DNA of 64,000 nucleotides from Bacteroidota bacterium (GCA_018267215.1 JAFDYX010000021.1:248001-312000); one strand, 5' to 3'; positions 53,491-63,298 are shown, numbered from the stretch's first letter. Program-made: numbers and translations. The notes: generated by a model not told the origin, from the letters alone.

Positions 53491-54237
53491 TCAGGTCGGC
53501 TCTTCTACTTTTGCTCTGCGCAACTGGAAATTTTGGCCGAGGTAAACTTTGCGCACCAGTGGGTCATCGGCCAGCTCTTGGGCGGTGCCGGCTTTGAACA
53601 GTTTCCCTTCCACCATCAGATAGGCCCGGTCGGTGATGGCCAGTGTTTCATCTACGTTATGGTCGCTGATGAGGATGCCGATATTCTTTTTTTTGAGTCG
53701 TGCTACGATGCCTTGAATTTCCTCTACGGCTATCGGGTCAACCCCTGCAAAAGGCTCGTCCAGTAATACAAACTTGGGGTCAACTGCTAAGGCTCGGGCT
53801 ATTTCTGTTCTTCTCCTTTCGCCACCCGATAGCACCATCCCTAAATTTTTGCGCACATGGGTAAGGCTAAATTCCTCCAACAGTTTCTCTACTTTTTCTC
53901 TTCTTTCTCTTTTAGGAATACCTCGCATTTCGAGCGGGGCCATGATATTTTCTTCTACACTTAATTTTCTAAATACCGATGCTTCTTGTGCCAGATAGCC
54001 TATACCTCGCTTCGCGCGCTGGTACATGGGCAAACTGGTTACGTTTTCGGTATCTAAAAAAATGTTGCCTTCATTCGGTTTGATTAGCCCCACGATCATA
54101 TAAAAACTGGTGGTTTTGCCGGCACCGTTCGGCCCCAGCAGCCCTACTATTTCGCCCTGCTCCACCTTCACGGAAACATTGTTCACTACGGTGCGCTTCT
54201 TATATTTTTTAACAAGATTTTCTGCTTGCAGAATCAT
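53491..54237 (-). CDS. lptB: LPS export ABC transporter ATP-binding protein
   Basis: Cytoplasmic ATPase of the LptB2FG complex that pulls lipopolysaccharide from the inner membrane. The 248-residue protein has Walker A GPNGAGKT (35-42), a Q-loop, the signature LSGGERRR, and Walker [14 protein letters not shown] with the switch SDHNVDETL. The wording [18 protein letters not shown] is typical of LptB rather than of other ABC ATPases. It follows recJ by about 30 nt on the minus strand. Confidence 0.93.
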   Translation of the reverse strand: MILQAENLVKKYKKRTVVNNVSVKVEQGEIVGLLGPNGAGKTTSFYMIVGLIKPNEGNIFLDTENVTSLPMYQRAKRGIGYLAQEASVFRKLSVEENIMAPLEMRGIPKRERREKVEKLLEEFSLTHVRKNLGMVLSGGERRRTEIARALAVDPKFVLLDEPFAGVDPIAVEEIQGIVARLKKKNIGILISDHNVDETLAITDRAYLMVEGKLFKAGTAQELADDPLVRKVYLGQNFQLRRAKVEEPT

Positions 54238-54266
54238 GTGCTTGGTTTACGTTGTCGTAATTTTAT

Positions 54267-55967
54267 TTAATCAAATTTAATGTCTTTCGTGCGTAGTTGA
54301 ACTGATGTAATTCCGTTATACTGGTTTTCTTCTATGCTAAATGCCATCCTAAAAGTGTCGCCTGCGGCCAGCCTTTGGTAATGTTGAACCTGATCAAAAC
54401 CCACCACCTGAAAAATCGAATCATTCCCTTTTTGTCCAACCAAAAAGCGCACGTGTTTATCTTTAAAAGAAGACAAAGAATTTACCACTTGCAAATTTCT
54501 TGCCTCAAATACCGGCTTCTGATTTTCCGGGCCGAAAGGTGCCATTTGTTTAACTATTGCGATGAACTTGGGTGTTATGGTTTCGAGCGAGATGGTTAAA
54601 TCTATTTCTATCAAGGGTACCTGCATTTCGTCTGTTATAGAAGATGACACAACTTCTTCAAATTTTTTTTGAAAAGCCAAAACATTTTGTCTCTCCAATG
54701 TAAGTCCGGCCGCATATTTATGGCCACCATATTTTTCTAAAAATTCGCTGCAACTCTCCAATGCCTGATATAAATCGAAGTCCTTTACGCTGCGTGCTGA
54801 GCCGGTTATTTTATCATTTGATTGTGTCAGGATTACTGTAGGCCGGTGATATTTTTCAACACAACGGGCGGCCACAATACCGATAACGCCTTTGTGCCAG
54901 GTGTCTTTAAACAGCACAGTAGATTTGGCGTTGCGCAAAGTTTCGTTTTGTTCTATCATGGCAATTGCCTCTTCTGTGATGGAGAGGTCATACTCTCTGC
55001 GCAAATCATTTTTGGTATTAATTTTTTCCGCCAGATCATTTGCTTCTGCCTCTGTTTGAGAGATGAGCAATTCCACAGCTGCGCGGGCATGTGCCACCCG
55101 GCCGGCCGCATTGATGCGCGGGCCGAGCGTAAAGACAACGGCAGAAATATCCATGTCATTTTTAATGGCTGCTATTTCCTTTAATGCTTTTAACCCCGGC
55201 CGTGGGTTTTGATTTAGCTTTTGTAACCCGAAATAGGCCAGCACGCGGTTCTCTCCTGTGATGGGCACGATATCCGAGGCTATACTGACAGCCACCAGAT
55301 CGAGAAACTCATACACTTCGTTTTCATCGCGAAATCTTCTGGCAAAAGCCTGAAGTAATTTAAACCCAAGTCCGCAACCGCTCAGTTCGTTAAACGGATA
55401 CTGACAATCTTTTCGTTTCGGGTCGAGCACGGCCACGGCCTGAGGTATATCTCCTCCGGGCAAATGATGGTCGCAGATAATAAAATCTATTCCTTTATGC
55501 GAGGCCAGCGTTACCATATCAGCCGCCTTGATCCCCAAGTCGAGTGCGATGATCAGCGTGCATCCGTTTTCTTCGGCCCACATAATCCCAGCAGGCGAAA
55601 CACCATATCCTTCGGAGTAACGGTCGGGGATATAAAAATGACAATGCGGATAAAAGCTTTTCAAATAACGATATACCATGCTGACGGCTGTGGTTCCATC
55701 TACATCATAATCGCCATAGACCAATATTTTTTCATCATCGTCAATTGCCTTTTTCAGACGGGTTACAGCCAACTCCATATCTTTCATCAGAAATGGGTCG
55801 TGCAAGTGGCTGAGCGAAGGGCGGAAGAAATTTTTTGCTGTCTCAAAATCGCGATGACCTCGTTGCCACAATAACGTGGTAAGCTGCGAATTGATATTTA
55901 AAGTCTTACCCAGTTCTTGTATCTCTTCGGCTGCTGGCAATGAGTGATAAAGCCATCGCTTCTCCAT
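54267..55967 (-). CDS. recJ: Single-stranded-DNA-specific exonuclease RecJ
   Basis: 5'-3' ssDNA exonuclease of recombination and repair. The 566-residue protein is a DHH phosphoesterase: motif I YGDYDVDGT (about 84-92), DHH at 166-168 in ICDHHLPGG, a GCGLGFKL helix, and the DHHA1-type nucleic-acid-binding region with GSARSV and EKYGGHKYAAGL. I chose ATG 55967 (MEKRWLYH), one base after the stop of the glycine-rich protein; a longer ORF to 56051 would overlap that gene. Confidence 0.95.
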   Translation of the reverse strand: MEKRWLYHSLPAAEEIQELGKTLNINSQLTTLLWQRGHRDFETAKNFFRPSLSHLHDPFLMKDMELAVTRLKKAIDDDEKILVYGDYDVDGTTAVSMVYRYLKSFYPHCHFYIPDRYSEGYGVSPAGIMWAEENGCTLIIALDLGIKAADMVTLASHKGIDFIICDHHLPGGDIPQAVAVLDPKRKDCQYPFNELSGCGLGFKLLQAFARRFRDENEVYEFLDLVAVSIASDIVPITGENRVLAYFGLQKLNQNPRPGLKALKEIAAIKNDMDISAVVFTLGPRINAAGRVAHARAAVELLISQTEAEANDLAEKINTKNDLRREYDLSITEEAIAMIEQNETLRNAKSTVLFKDTWHKGVIGIVAARCVEKYHRPTVILTQSNDKITGSARSVKDFDLYQALESCSEFLEKYGGHKYAAGLTLERQNVLAFQKKFEEVVSSSITDEMQVPLIEIDLTISLETITPKFIAIVKQMAPFGPENQKPVFEARNLQVVNSLSSFKDKHVRFLVGQKGNDSIFQVVGFDQVQHYQRLAAGDTFRMAFSIEENQYNGITSVQLRTKDIKFD

Positions 55968-55968
55968 C

Positions 55969-56748
55969 TCAGTTGTGTATAATGTTGATGGTACCAACTT
56001 TTCCATCGGGTGCATGTGCCCCTTCTCTGCCCTTCTTTCCGTTTTTTCCATCTACTACAGGCCCTAACCCCGCTTGTCCACCTAAGCCACCATCTCCACC
56101 TAAGCCCCCAAAGCCGCCATAATTTTTTACAATCAATTGATGATCCATCATTAAATGTATGTCATTACAACCTTTGCAGGAAATATTTAATGTTCCTCCT
56201 TTTCCTCCGCTGCCGCCATCCGCTCCATCACCGCCATCCGCTCCGTTCCCTGCCCTGCACACGCGCGTGCCAGCACCGCCATCGCCACCCTTTCCACCCC
56301 TGCCGCCTTTGCCACCATCGCCACCATTCAGGTTGATGGTCAGAGAACCATAGATACGCAAGTCGTTCAAATACAAAGACAGTGTAACGGCATTCATGCC
56401 CGGCTCGCCAGCAAAACCTGTTTTTCCGGGTAGCCCACTACGGCATGGCGCCTGCTGCGAAAATCCTTCTTCTCCTGTTTTCCCTTGCTTTCCGTTTTTT
56501 GCATATCCATTAATAGAACATCCTTTTGCCACTATCATTTTTTTAGCATGAATGTAATTCTCTGCTTTATCCATATTTAAAAAAAGTGATGATGAGTCGT
56601 GCATGATTAGTGTATCAACCACTAAGATATCGGTTTGGGCAAAAGTAAATTTTTCGTGTGGCTTTAATTCAAGTTTTGATAAGCGCACCTGGGCTTTACC
56701 CGTTTGAAAAATAAATATCAACACAATGATGGAAACTATTCTATGCAT
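55969..56748 (-). CDS. Secreted glycine-rich (collagen-like) protein
   Basis: 259 residues with a signal peptide (MHRIVSIIVLIFIFQTGKAQ). A beta-rich N-terminal part is followed by two glycine-dense blocks (about 142-185 and 211-229) of GGDGGKGG/GGLGGDGG type, and by collagen-like GKTGEEG and GLPGKTG stretches near 91-117. Five cysteines are spread over the chain. No enzyme domain. It is probably an extracellular or periplasmic structural protein. It ends one base before recJ, an unrelated partner. A TACTTTTG box (complement of 56754-56761) lies just before the ATG. Confidence 0.75.
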   Translation of the reverse strand: MHRIVSIIVLIFIFQTGKAQVRLSKLELKPHEKFTFAQTDILVVDTLIMHDSSSLFLNMDKAENYIHAKKMIVAKGCSINGYAKNGKQGKTGEEGFSQQAPCRSGLPGKTGFAGEPGMNAVTLSLYLNDLRIYGSLTINLNGGDGGKGGRGGKGGDGGAGTRVCRAGNGADGGDGADGGSGGKGGTLNISCKGCNDIHLMMDHQLIVKNYGGFGGLGGDGGLGGQAGLGPVVDGKNGKKGREGAHAPDGKVGTINIIHN

Positions 56749-56788
56749 GGCTGCAAAAGTAAAAGAAACTTTTACCTATCGTAAAACA

Positions 56789-56811
56789 AAAGAGCCCCTT
56801 CGAGGGGCTCT
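56789..56811 (-). terminator. Rho-independent terminator after the SPOR-like gene
   Basis: AAGAGCCCCT-TCG-AGGGGCTCTT, a perfect 10-bp stem followed on the minus strand by TTGTTTTA. It lies 20 nt past the stop of the gene at 56831. Confidence 0.82.
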
Positions 56812-56830
56812 TCTATCATTTAAACATATC

Positions 56831-57466
56831 TTATTTTGACGCTGCCGCTTTATCGGCTACCACTCCTTCCAGCACATCTTTAATTTCCACGCGCTGACCA
56901 TCTTTAAAAGGCACAATCCAAGCATCTTTTACGCCCATCTCGCGCATGTATTTTTTGAACTTGTCGGCATCCCAGTAGTCGCGGAATACACCGATGGTAA
57001 ATCGCTGCTCTCCTTTATCCGTAGCTTCGCCACCGAAATTAGGATTGTTCTCAAAATACTTGGAAAGGTCTTTGTGTTTAAACGCACCGATCTGCACCTT
57101 AAAGACAACGCCTTTGGAAAAATCCATAGGGTTGGGCGCAGGCGGTGTAGCCTTTGCCTGTGCTAACTCTGCTTTGGTAGCGGTGAGGTCGCTGCGCATT
57201 TTAGAAATTTGATCTTCTAGTTCAGCAATTCTGGCATTTTTATCACTAACCTGATTGTTGAGTGTGCTGACTTGGCCTTTCAATTGTGTGTTGTCGTTGT
57301 CGGCAGTTTGCTTGGCCTCAACTAATGTTTTTAGGTTGGCCGGATTCTTAGCATATTCCTTGGCTTTCTTTTTCCATTCCTTTTTCTCCTTTTTAGAGAG
57401 TTGGGCGAAAACTTGCATGCCGGAAAAAATCAGAGCCAGGCAAAGTACAAGAACTTTAGTTTTCAT
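56831..57466 (-). CDS. Exported coiled-coil protein with SPOR-like C-terminal domain
   Basis: 211 residues. A signal peptide (to about residue 21) is followed by a Lys-rich stretch and a coiled coil (about 50-105, with TLNNQVSDKNARIAELEDQI). The C-terminal domain begins FKVQIGAFKHKDLSKYF and includes TIGVFRDYWDADKFKKYMRE, the pattern of SPOR peptidoglycan-binding domains. It probably binds cell-wall glycan in the periplasm. Monocistronic with its own terminator. Confidence 0.75.
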   Translation of the reverse strand: MKTKVLVLCLALIFSGMQVFAQLSKKEKKEWKKKAKEYAKNPANLKTLVEAKQTADNDNTQLKGQVSTLNNQVSDKNARIAELEDQISKMRSDLTATKAELAQAKATPPAPNPMDFSKGVVFKVQIGAFKHKDLSKYFENNPNFGGEATDKGEQRFTIGVFRDYWDADKFKKYMREMGVKDAWIVPFKDGQRVEIKDVLEGVVADKAAASK

Positions 57467-57554
57467 GTGTTAGATGTTATGTTTTGTTAAGTAAAAGTAG
57501 GAAAATATTTTTGTTATACGCTTACCTGCTTTCAGTTGCCTTCTGCATATCTAA

Positions 57555-57722
57555 TTATCCGCACCCTAAGTTCTTTTTTAAATTGATGGGGGGAAGCCCG
57601 CCAAAATCAAATGGGTTTTCTTTTCTTTGCTCTTCCTCACCGGCAGGGTGCGGCTTCTTTAAGTTGTCAATTTTTTTGATGCCCTTCACTGAGGCAACTC
57701 GCTTTTGTTTTAGTCTTTTCAT
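57555..57722 (-). CDS. Small 55-residue protein with GGLP...LGCG tail
   Basis: Starts at ATG 57722 behind a strong GGAGAGG ribosome-binding site and ends at TAA 57555. The N-terminus is basic (MKRLKQKRVASVKGIKK) and the C-terminus reads NPFDFGGLPPINLKKNLGCG. I recall similar tails in small Bacteroidota hypothetical proteins, but this could not be checked. The terminal Cys-Gly might bind metal or be modified. It is preferred over a hydrophobic plus-strand ORF covering the same bases. No function known. Confidence 0.6.
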   Translation of the reverse strand: MKRLKQKRVASVKGIKKIDNLKKPHPAGEEEQRKENPFDFGGLPPINLKKNLGCG

Positions 57723-57856
57723 CTGCCTCTCCTTTTTTACAAAAAATGTCCATCCGTTATTCCTTTAACTCATAGTGGGCAAGTGGATAGACCACCATTT
57801 GCTAAGTTTCTATAAAACCTTTGTTTTCACAAATGTATAGGTCTATCTTGCGCTTG

Positions 57857-57874
57857 TTTAAAATTAATCTAAAT
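57857..57874. promoter_or_regulatory. Possible metalloregulator site upstream of feoA
   Basis: TTTAAAATTAATCTAAAT is an imperfect palindrome around TTAA (four of six arm positions pair), immediately before the feoA start. AT-rich palindromes of this form occur at DtxR/MntR- or Fur-controlled genes. Weak evidence. Confidence 0.25.
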
Positions 57875-57876
57875 AA

Positions 57877-58110
57877 TTGGATTCCCAGCTAAAGTCTGTT
57901 GCCAACATGGCTCCCGGTGAAACTGCGGTGATCTCTGGTTTTACCGATGAGCTGATTTCAGTTAAACTGCTGGAAATGGGCTTTTTGCCTGGTACAGCCG
58001 TTCGATTTAATTTTAAGGCTCCGCTGGGCGACCCGATCTGTGTAAGCGTGTCAGGGTATGACTTGTCTTTGCGATTGGAAGAAGCTTCAACAATTTCAAT
58101 AGTCAATTAA
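57877..58110 (+). CDS. feoA: Ferrous iron transport protein A
   Basis: 77-residue SH3-like protein that assists FeoB, with MAPGETAVISGF, then LLEMGFLPGTAVRFNF and the final LSLRLEEASTISI. The start is a TTG at 57877; an ATG at 57907 would remove most of the first strand. It lies 4 nt upstream of feoB. Confidence 0.9.
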   Translation: MDSQLKSVANMAPGETAVISGFTDELISVKLLEMGFLPGTAVRFNFKAPLGDPICVSVSGYDLSLRLEEASTISIVN

Positions 58111-58114
58111 CCTG

Positions 58115-60229
58115 ATGGCAACCGACACAAAAGTAAAAATTGCCTTGGTGGGCAAACCCAATTCTGGTAAGTCATCTTTGTTTAATCAGCTTACAGGCTT
58201 AAATCAGAAGATCGGAAATTTTCCCGGTGTAACGGTGGATAAGAGAACAGGGTCTTGCCAACTGGGCGAAGGGATAGCTGCCGAAATCATAGACCTGCCC
58301 GGCACTTATAGCCTCTACCCGCGCACACTTGATGAGAAAGTAGTGGCAGAAATTTTTGCTGACGACAGGGGTCGTCATTACCCCGAAAAAATTGTGTTGG
58401 TGGCAGATGCTACCAACTTAAAAAATTGTTTGCTGCTGCTAACTCAGCTTGTTGATTTAGGGCTACCCACGATCTTGGCTTTAAACATGGTTGACTTGGC
58501 CGCAAAATCCGGTCAAAGCATTGACATCAAAAATCTGGAGAAGCAACTGGATCTGCCTGTGGTGATGATCAACGCCCGAAAAGGTATGGGCATAGACCGG
58601 CTGCGCTCTCTGCTTAGCGCGCCTCTCAGCCCCAGCAGCAAATTGGTCTATCACCCCGAGCCTGAAATAAAACCGTTGATAGAAGAAATAAAAAACAGAT
58701 TTCATTTGCACTCCGACTACCGAGCTTACCAGTTTTTGCAGCAGCCCGATAACCTTACTTTTTTGCCCGTAGCCGATCGCAATTATATTCGCGACTTAGC
58801 GAAAAAAAATAATTTTTTTGCACATAAATACCAGGGTGCAGAAACAGTTAAACGATACGGGTTTATTCAGGATTTATTAAACAAGGTTATCATTCGCACA
58901 CCCAACGAGGGGTGGAAAAAAGTATCGTACAGGATAGATAAAGTATTGACGCATAAGATTGGCGGGTATGTAATTTTCTTTGCTGTTCTCTTCCTCATCT
59001 TTCAGTCTATTTTTGCCTGGGCGCAAATACCTATGGATTTTATAGACCGTAGTTTTGCACAGTTAAGCAGCAAACTCGATGCTATTTTTCCTTCAGGTCC
59101 TTTTTTTGAATTGATCTCGCACGGCATTGTGCCGGGTATTGGCGGCATAGTTATTTTCATTCCGCAGATCGCCATTCTGTTTGCCTTTATTTCTGTCTTT
59201 GAAGAAACCGGCTACATGTCGCGTGTGGTTTTTTTAATGGACAAAATCATGCGCAAATTTGGGCTGAGCGGCAAAAGCGTAGTGCCACTCATGTCTGGCT
59301 GGGCTTGTGCCATTCCGGCTATTATGGCCACCCGCACCATTGAAAACTGGAAGGATAGGTTGATCACTATTTTCGTTACCCCTTTCATGAGTTGTTCGGC
59401 ACGTCTTCCGGTGTTTACCATCTTGGTAGCCTTGATTATTCCTGACACCAAAATATGGGGATTTTTTAATTATCAGGGATTGGTGCTGATGGGTTTATAC
59501 TTGCTTGGCTTTTTGGCGGCCATCCTCTCGGCTTTGGTCATGAAAATGATTATCAAAGCGCGCGAGCGCAGTTATCTGATTATGGAAATGCCAACTTACA
59601 AAATGCCCAAGTGGAGCAATGTTGGATTTCAGATTATTGAAAAGACAAAAGCATTTGTGTTTGAGGCCGGCAAAATCATTTTGGCCATCTCCATTATTTT
59701 ATATGTGCTCTCCAGCTATGGACCGCCCCAAGTAATGAATGCTGCCAACGAAACAGTAAGAAAAGAAACCGCCTCCCAACAACTCACGGAAGCACAAATA
59801 CAAGACCGCATCGCTTCCTATAAGTTAGAAAATTCGTATGCAGGCAGGTTAGGCAAAACGCTGGAGCCATTAATCCGCCCCTTGGGGTATGATTGGAAAA
59901 TCGGCATTGCACTGGTTACTTCTTTTGCGGCACGCGAAGTTTTTGTAGGCACCATTGCCACCATCTACAGTATTGGCAGCACAGACGATCAAGCTACTAT
60001 CAAAGAAAGACTCCGGTCAGAGATTAACCCCGACACCGGTAAGCCCCGTTATACATTGGCCGTGGGGCTATCGCTGCTGGTGTTCTACACTTTTGCCATG
60101 CAATGCATGAGTACCCTGGCCGTGGTAAAAAGAGAAACCAAAAGCTGGCATTGGCCATTAATCCAACTGGTGTATATGAGTGCGCTGGCTTACTTCTCAG
60201 CCTTGGTTGTCTATCAATTTCTGAAATAA
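58115..60229 (+). CDS. feoB: Ferrous iron transporter B
   Basis: Inner-membrane Fe(II) transporter with an N-terminal GTPase-like domain. The 704-residue protein has G1 GKPNSGKS (13-20), the GNFPGVTVDKRTG switch, DLPGTYSL (G3) and NMVD (G4). The membrane domain contains two Gate motifs (SGWACAIPAIMATRTI and SCSARLPVFTI) with the family cysteines, and about ten helices. Confidence 0.97.
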   Translation: MATDTKVKIALVGKPNSGKSSLFNQLTGLNQKIGNFPGVTVDKRTGSCQLGEGIAAEIIDLPGTYSLYPRTLDEKVVAEIFADDRGRHYPEKIVLVADATNLKNCLLLLTQLVDLGLPTILALNMVDLAAKSGQSIDIKNLEKQLDLPVVMINARKGMGIDRLRSLLSAPLSPSSKLVYHPEPEIKPLIEEIKNRFHLHSDYRAYQFLQQPDNLTFLPVADRNYIRDLAKKNNFFAHKYQGAETVKRYGFIQDLLNKVIIRTPNEGWKKVSYRIDKVLTHKIGGYVIFFAVLFLIFQSIFAWAQIPMDFIDRSFAQLSSKLDAIFPSGPFFELISHGIVPGIGGIVIFIPQIAILFAFISVFEETGYMSRVVFLMDKIMRKFGLSGKSVVPLMSGWACAIPAIMATRTIENWKDRLITIFVTPFMSCSARLPVFTILVALIIPDTKIWGFFNYQGLVLMGLYLLGFLAAILSALVMKMIIKARERSYLIMEMPTYKMPKWSNVGFQIIEKTKAFVFEAGKIILAISIILYVLSSYGPPQVMNAANETVRKETASQQLTEAQIQDRIASYKLENSYAGRLGKTLEPLIRPLGYDWKIGIALVTSFAAREVFVGTIATIYSIGSTDDQATIKERLRSEINPDTGKPRYTLAVGLSLLVFYTFAMQCMSTLAVVKRETKSWHWPLIQLVYMSALAYFSALVVYQFLK

Positions 60230-60291
60230 CGAAAAAATTACATCGCACCTATTCATTCAAGCCAAATCTCTATATTTCAAAAAAACAAAAG

Positions 60292-60678
60292 ATGAAGACT
60301 TCCCAAGAAAATTTTCAATTAGGCTTGTTGTATTTAGTGCATTTGCTGATCAATGCCGATGGTGTTGTTAATGAAGATGAAACACGTGCCCTATTAAAAG
60401 TTAAGAACAAAGAAAATATCACTCAATCTTTGTTCGATGAGTTTCAAAATGATGTAAAAAACAGGAAGCCAAAGGAAATTTATCAGCAAGGCATTGAACT
60501 GATCAATCATTGCGATGATGCCATGAAACTTCGTGCCTTTGCACATTTGTATAAAATCAGCGAGGTAGATGGAAATGTGCATGTTAAAGAAGTTCGTCTT
60601 TTGCTTTACTCGCTAAAGATGGCTGATATCGAATTCAATGACGTGGTGGCCGAAGCCCACAAGTTGCTCAACTATTAA
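60292..60678 (+). CDS. TerB-like helical protein
   Basis: 128 residues from ATG 60292. All-helical, with the pattern YLVHLLINADGVVNEDETRALL and YKISEVDGNVHVKEVRLL, two acidic (metal-binding type) DG-x-V-x-x-E loops as in TerB/DjlA-like domains. Its function is unknown; it may bind metal or scaffold proteins. It lies 3 nt before purK, so co-transcription is likely. A longer ORF from 60103 overlaps feoB and is rejected as the start. Confidence 0.7.
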   Translation: MKTSQENFQLGLLYLVHLLINADGVVNEDETRALLKVKNKENITQSLFDEFQNDVKNRKPKEIYQQGIELINHCDDAMKLRAFAHLYKISEVDGNVHVKEVRLLLYSLKMADIEFNDVVAEAHKLLNY

Positions 60679-60681
60679 TTT

Positions 60682-61821
60682 ATGTCTCAGGCTTTTTATC
60701 GGCAACCACGCATCGGAGTTTTAGGCGGAGGTCAGCTTGGCCGTATGCTGATACAAGCTGGCTTAGATTGGAATATCAACTTTTCGGTACTCGACCCCGA
60801 CCCGCAGGCGCCCTGCTGTTCGCTGGCATCATTTACCAATGCCAACCTTACCGACTACGATGCTGTTTTAGAATTTGGAAGGTCGTGCGACCTCATCACC
60901 ATCGAGATTGAGCACGTCAATGTACAAGCCTTAAAAGAATTAGTTCGCTTGGGTAAAAAAGTTTTCCCCCAACCCGAAGTGATCGAGCTGGTGCAAGATA
61001 AGCGCGTACAAAAAAGATTTTATGAAAAGAATAAAATCCCTACGGCTGATTTCCTGCTAACAGAAAATGCAAATGAGGTGGCTGCCCATCGTTCGTTTTT
61101 GCCGGCCGTGCACAAGTTGGGCAAAGAAGGATATGACGGACGGGGCGTACAAATTCTGAGAGATGAAAAGGATCTTGCCAAAGCATTTGATAAACCGGGT
61201 ATCTTAGAAAAGTTAATTGACTTTGAAAAAGAAATCTCTGTTATCGTAGCCCGGAATGAACAAGGCGAAGTAAAAACATTTCCCGCTGTAGAAATGGTTT
61301 TTCATCCCGAGGCCAACCTGGTAGAATATCTCTTTTCTCCCGCGTCCATCAGCCAATCGGTGGCTTCACGGGCCGAAGAAGTCGCTAAAAGAATCATCAC
61401 CGAACTTAACATGGTAGGCTTGCTTGCTGTTGAAATGTTTGTTACGCCAGATCAAAAAATATTAGTAAATGAAATAGCGCCCCGCCCTCATAACAGCGGG
61501 CATCAAACTATTGAAGGCAACATTACCTCACAGTATCAGCAACATCTGCGGGCTATTTTAAATTTGCCGTTGGGCAATACCGCGATGATTAAACCCAGCG
61601 CCATGGTTAATTTGCTGGGCGAAAGTGGCTACACCGGAGAAGCTGCCTACCACGGGCTTGCTGATGTATTGAAAATGGATGGAGTGTATGTTCATCTTTA
61701 TGGAAAAAAAATAACCAAGCCTTTTCGTAAAATGGGGCATGTAACAATAGTTGACACAGACATAGCCGCATTGAAAACAAAAGCAAATGTTGTGAAGGAA
61801 ACACTTAAAATCCGGGCATAG
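60682..61821 (+). CDS. purK: N5-carboxyaminoimidazole ribonucleotide synthase
   Basis: ATP-grasp enzyme that carboxylates AIR to N5-CAIR in purine synthesis. The 379-residue protein shows [17 protein letters not shown] at the start, the ATP-grasp lid ([15 protein letters not shown]) and [15 protein letters not shown] in the active site. purE follows after one base (stop TAG, then T, then ATG). Confidence 0.97.
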   Translation: MSQAFYRQPRIGVLGGGQLGRMLIQAGLDWNINFSVLDPDPQAPCCSLASFTNANLTDYDAVLEFGRSCDLITIEIEHVNVQALKELVRLGKKVFPQPEVIELVQDKRVQKRFYEKNKIPTADFLLTENANEVAAHRSFLPAVHKLGKEGYDGRGVQILRDEKDLAKAFDKPGILEKLIDFEKEISVIVARNEQGEVKTFPAVEMVFHPEANLVEYLFSPASISQSVASRAEEVAKRIITELNMVGLLAVEMFVTPDQKILVNEIAPRPHNSGHQTIEGNITSQYQQHLRAILNLPLGNTAMIKPSAMVNLLGESGYTGEAAYHGLADVLKMDGVYVHLYGKKITKPFRKMGHVTIVDTDIAALKTKANVVKETLKIRA

Positions 61822-61822
61822 T

Positions 61823-62338
61823 ATGAAAGAAAAACCAATCGTAGGGATCATCATGGGGAGCCAGTCTGATTTAAAAATCATGCGCGAAGCGGCCGAATTT
61901 CTGGAAGAGATGCACATCCCGTTTGAACTTACTGTGGTGTCGGCTCACCGCACTCCCAAACGCATGATGGACTATGCTTCCTCAGCCCAAAGCCGCGGGC
62001 TGAGTGTTATCATAGCCGGAGCCGGAGGTGCTGCCCATCTGCCGGGCATGATTGCCTCGCTTACCTCTCTGCCTGTAATTGGTGTGCCAATCAAGTCTTC
62101 CAACTCAATTGACGGATGGGATTCCGTATTGTCTATTTTGCAAATGCCTTCGGGTGTGCCGGTAGCTACGGTTGCGCTGGACGGAGCCAAAAATGCCGGG
62201 ATATTGGCAGCTCAAATTATAGGAACAAAAAATAAATCTGTTGCCCGGAAATTGAATCAATTCAAATTTTCGCTTCAGAAAAAGGTAGAAAAATCCTTTA
62301 AAGAAATTGAAAGCAAGGGGTGGAAAGACACTCATTGA
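61823..62338 (+). CDS. purE: N5-carboxyaminoimidazole ribonucleotide mutase
   Basis: Converts N5-CAIR to CAIR. The 171-residue class I PurE has [12 protein letters not shown] (phosphate loop), [11 protein letters not shown] with the catalytic His, and [12 protein letters not shown]. Directly behind purK, its partner. Confidence 0.97.
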   Translation: MKEKPIVGIIMGSQSDLKIMREAAEFLEEMHIPFELTVVSAHRTPKRMMDYASSAQSRGLSVIIAGAGGAAHLPGMIASLTSLPVIGVPIKSSNSIDGWDSVLSILQMPSGVPVATVALDGAKNAGILAAQIIGTKNKSVARKLNQFKFSLQKKVEKSFKEIESKGWKDTH

Positions 62339-62433
62339 TGTACCTTATCTGTGTACGCCTTCTGGCAACACCCCAACCACAAGACCGATATACAAACTGT
62401 TAATAATCAGAAAAAAATCGAACATCATTCAGC

Positions 62434-63237
62434 ATGGCAAAAAAATTTTTACTCATTCTTATAGCCTTTTGTTCGTGTGCTACACAGAAAAAATTAAATA
62501 ATACAACATCTCATAACAATGGTTTAACCGTTGGTGGCCGACTCTTTACTTCTGTTTTTCAGCAACACGCGGCAGAATATAAAGCGTTGTGCTTTCAGGC
62601 CTATAACATAGCAACCTTAAGATTACACCAAGCTATTGACCAATCAACATCATCTCGCCCCAAAGCTGTAATTACAGATATTGATGAAACTATTTTAGAT
62701 AATTCGCCCTATGCTGTTCATCGTGCACTGTTAGGATTGGATTACGAACCCACATCTTGGATGGATTGGACTTCGCAAGGTGTTGCCGATACACTTTCCG
62801 GGGCATTGCGGTTTTTTAAATATGCCGCCTCAAAAAATGTAGAAGTATTTTATGTCTCTAACCGGAGTGAAAAAGAACGCGCAGGCACAATAGCCAATCT
62901 TAAAAAATTTGGTTTTCCATATGCAGACGATGCACATCTTATTTTAAAAACAACCGTCTCCAGTAAAGAGCCCAGAAGGCAACAGTTAGCGGCATCTTAT
63001 AATATCATTTTGCTTATTGGCGACAACCTGGCAGATTTCAGCGGACTATTTGATCATAAAACAACTACCGAGCGGACACAAAATGTAAGACATCTGGCAG
63101 ATGATTTCGGAAAAAAATTTATTGTCTTGCCCAACGCAAATTATGGCGATTGGGAAAGCGCATTGTATCAGTATAATTACAGATTGACATCGACACAAAA
63201 AGATTCTATTATTAAAAGCTTACTGAGGGGTTATTGA
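62434..63237 (+). CDS. Acid phosphatase, lipoprotein e(P4) type (HAD)
   Basis: 267-residue class C acid phosphatase/5'-nucleotidase-like lipoprotein. The N-terminal lipobox lies at MAKKFLLILIAFCSC. The HAD motif I is ITDIDETILDN with D82 and D84; VEVFYVSNRSEKERAGT is motif II, and LLIGDNLADF carries the motif IV acids. It probably acts at the outer membrane, releasing phosphate from nucleotides (NMN/NAD in Haemophilus). Monocistronic. Confidence 0.9.
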   Translation: MAKKFLLILIAFCSCATQKKLNNTTSHNNGLTVGGRLFTSVFQQHAAEYKALCFQAYNIATLRLHQAIDQSTSSRPKAVITDIDETILDNSPYAVHRALLGLDYEPTSWMDWTSQGVADTLSGALRFFKYAASKNVEVFYVSNRSEKERAGTIANLKKFGFPYADDAHLILKTTVSSKEPRRQQLAASYNIILLIGDNLADFSGLFDHKTTTERTQNVRHLADDFGKKFIVLPNANYGDWESALYQYNYRLTSTQKDSIIKSLLRGY

Positions 63238-63298
63238 TATGAAAAGCAAAAATGCCAGTACAGAACACTTGTTTAGTTTGGGGAAATAAAGAGATAAA

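Noticed and set aside
56010-56353. Pro/His-rich plus-strand ORFs that look like repeats.
   Set aside because: They are the complement of glycine codons in the secreted glycine-rich protein, which has a signal peptide and the right strand.
57484-57768. A 94-codon hydrophobic plus-strand ORF.
   Set aside because: It is antisense to the 55-residue gene at 57555-57722, which has a good ribosome-binding site and a non-random tail. The hydrophobic reading is a by-product of Lys/Glu codons on the other strand.
60103-60291. Long N-terminal extension of the TerB-like gene.
   Set aside because: The extension overlaps the end of feoB in another frame and lacks TerB-like sequence. The ATG at 60292 starts the recognisable domain.
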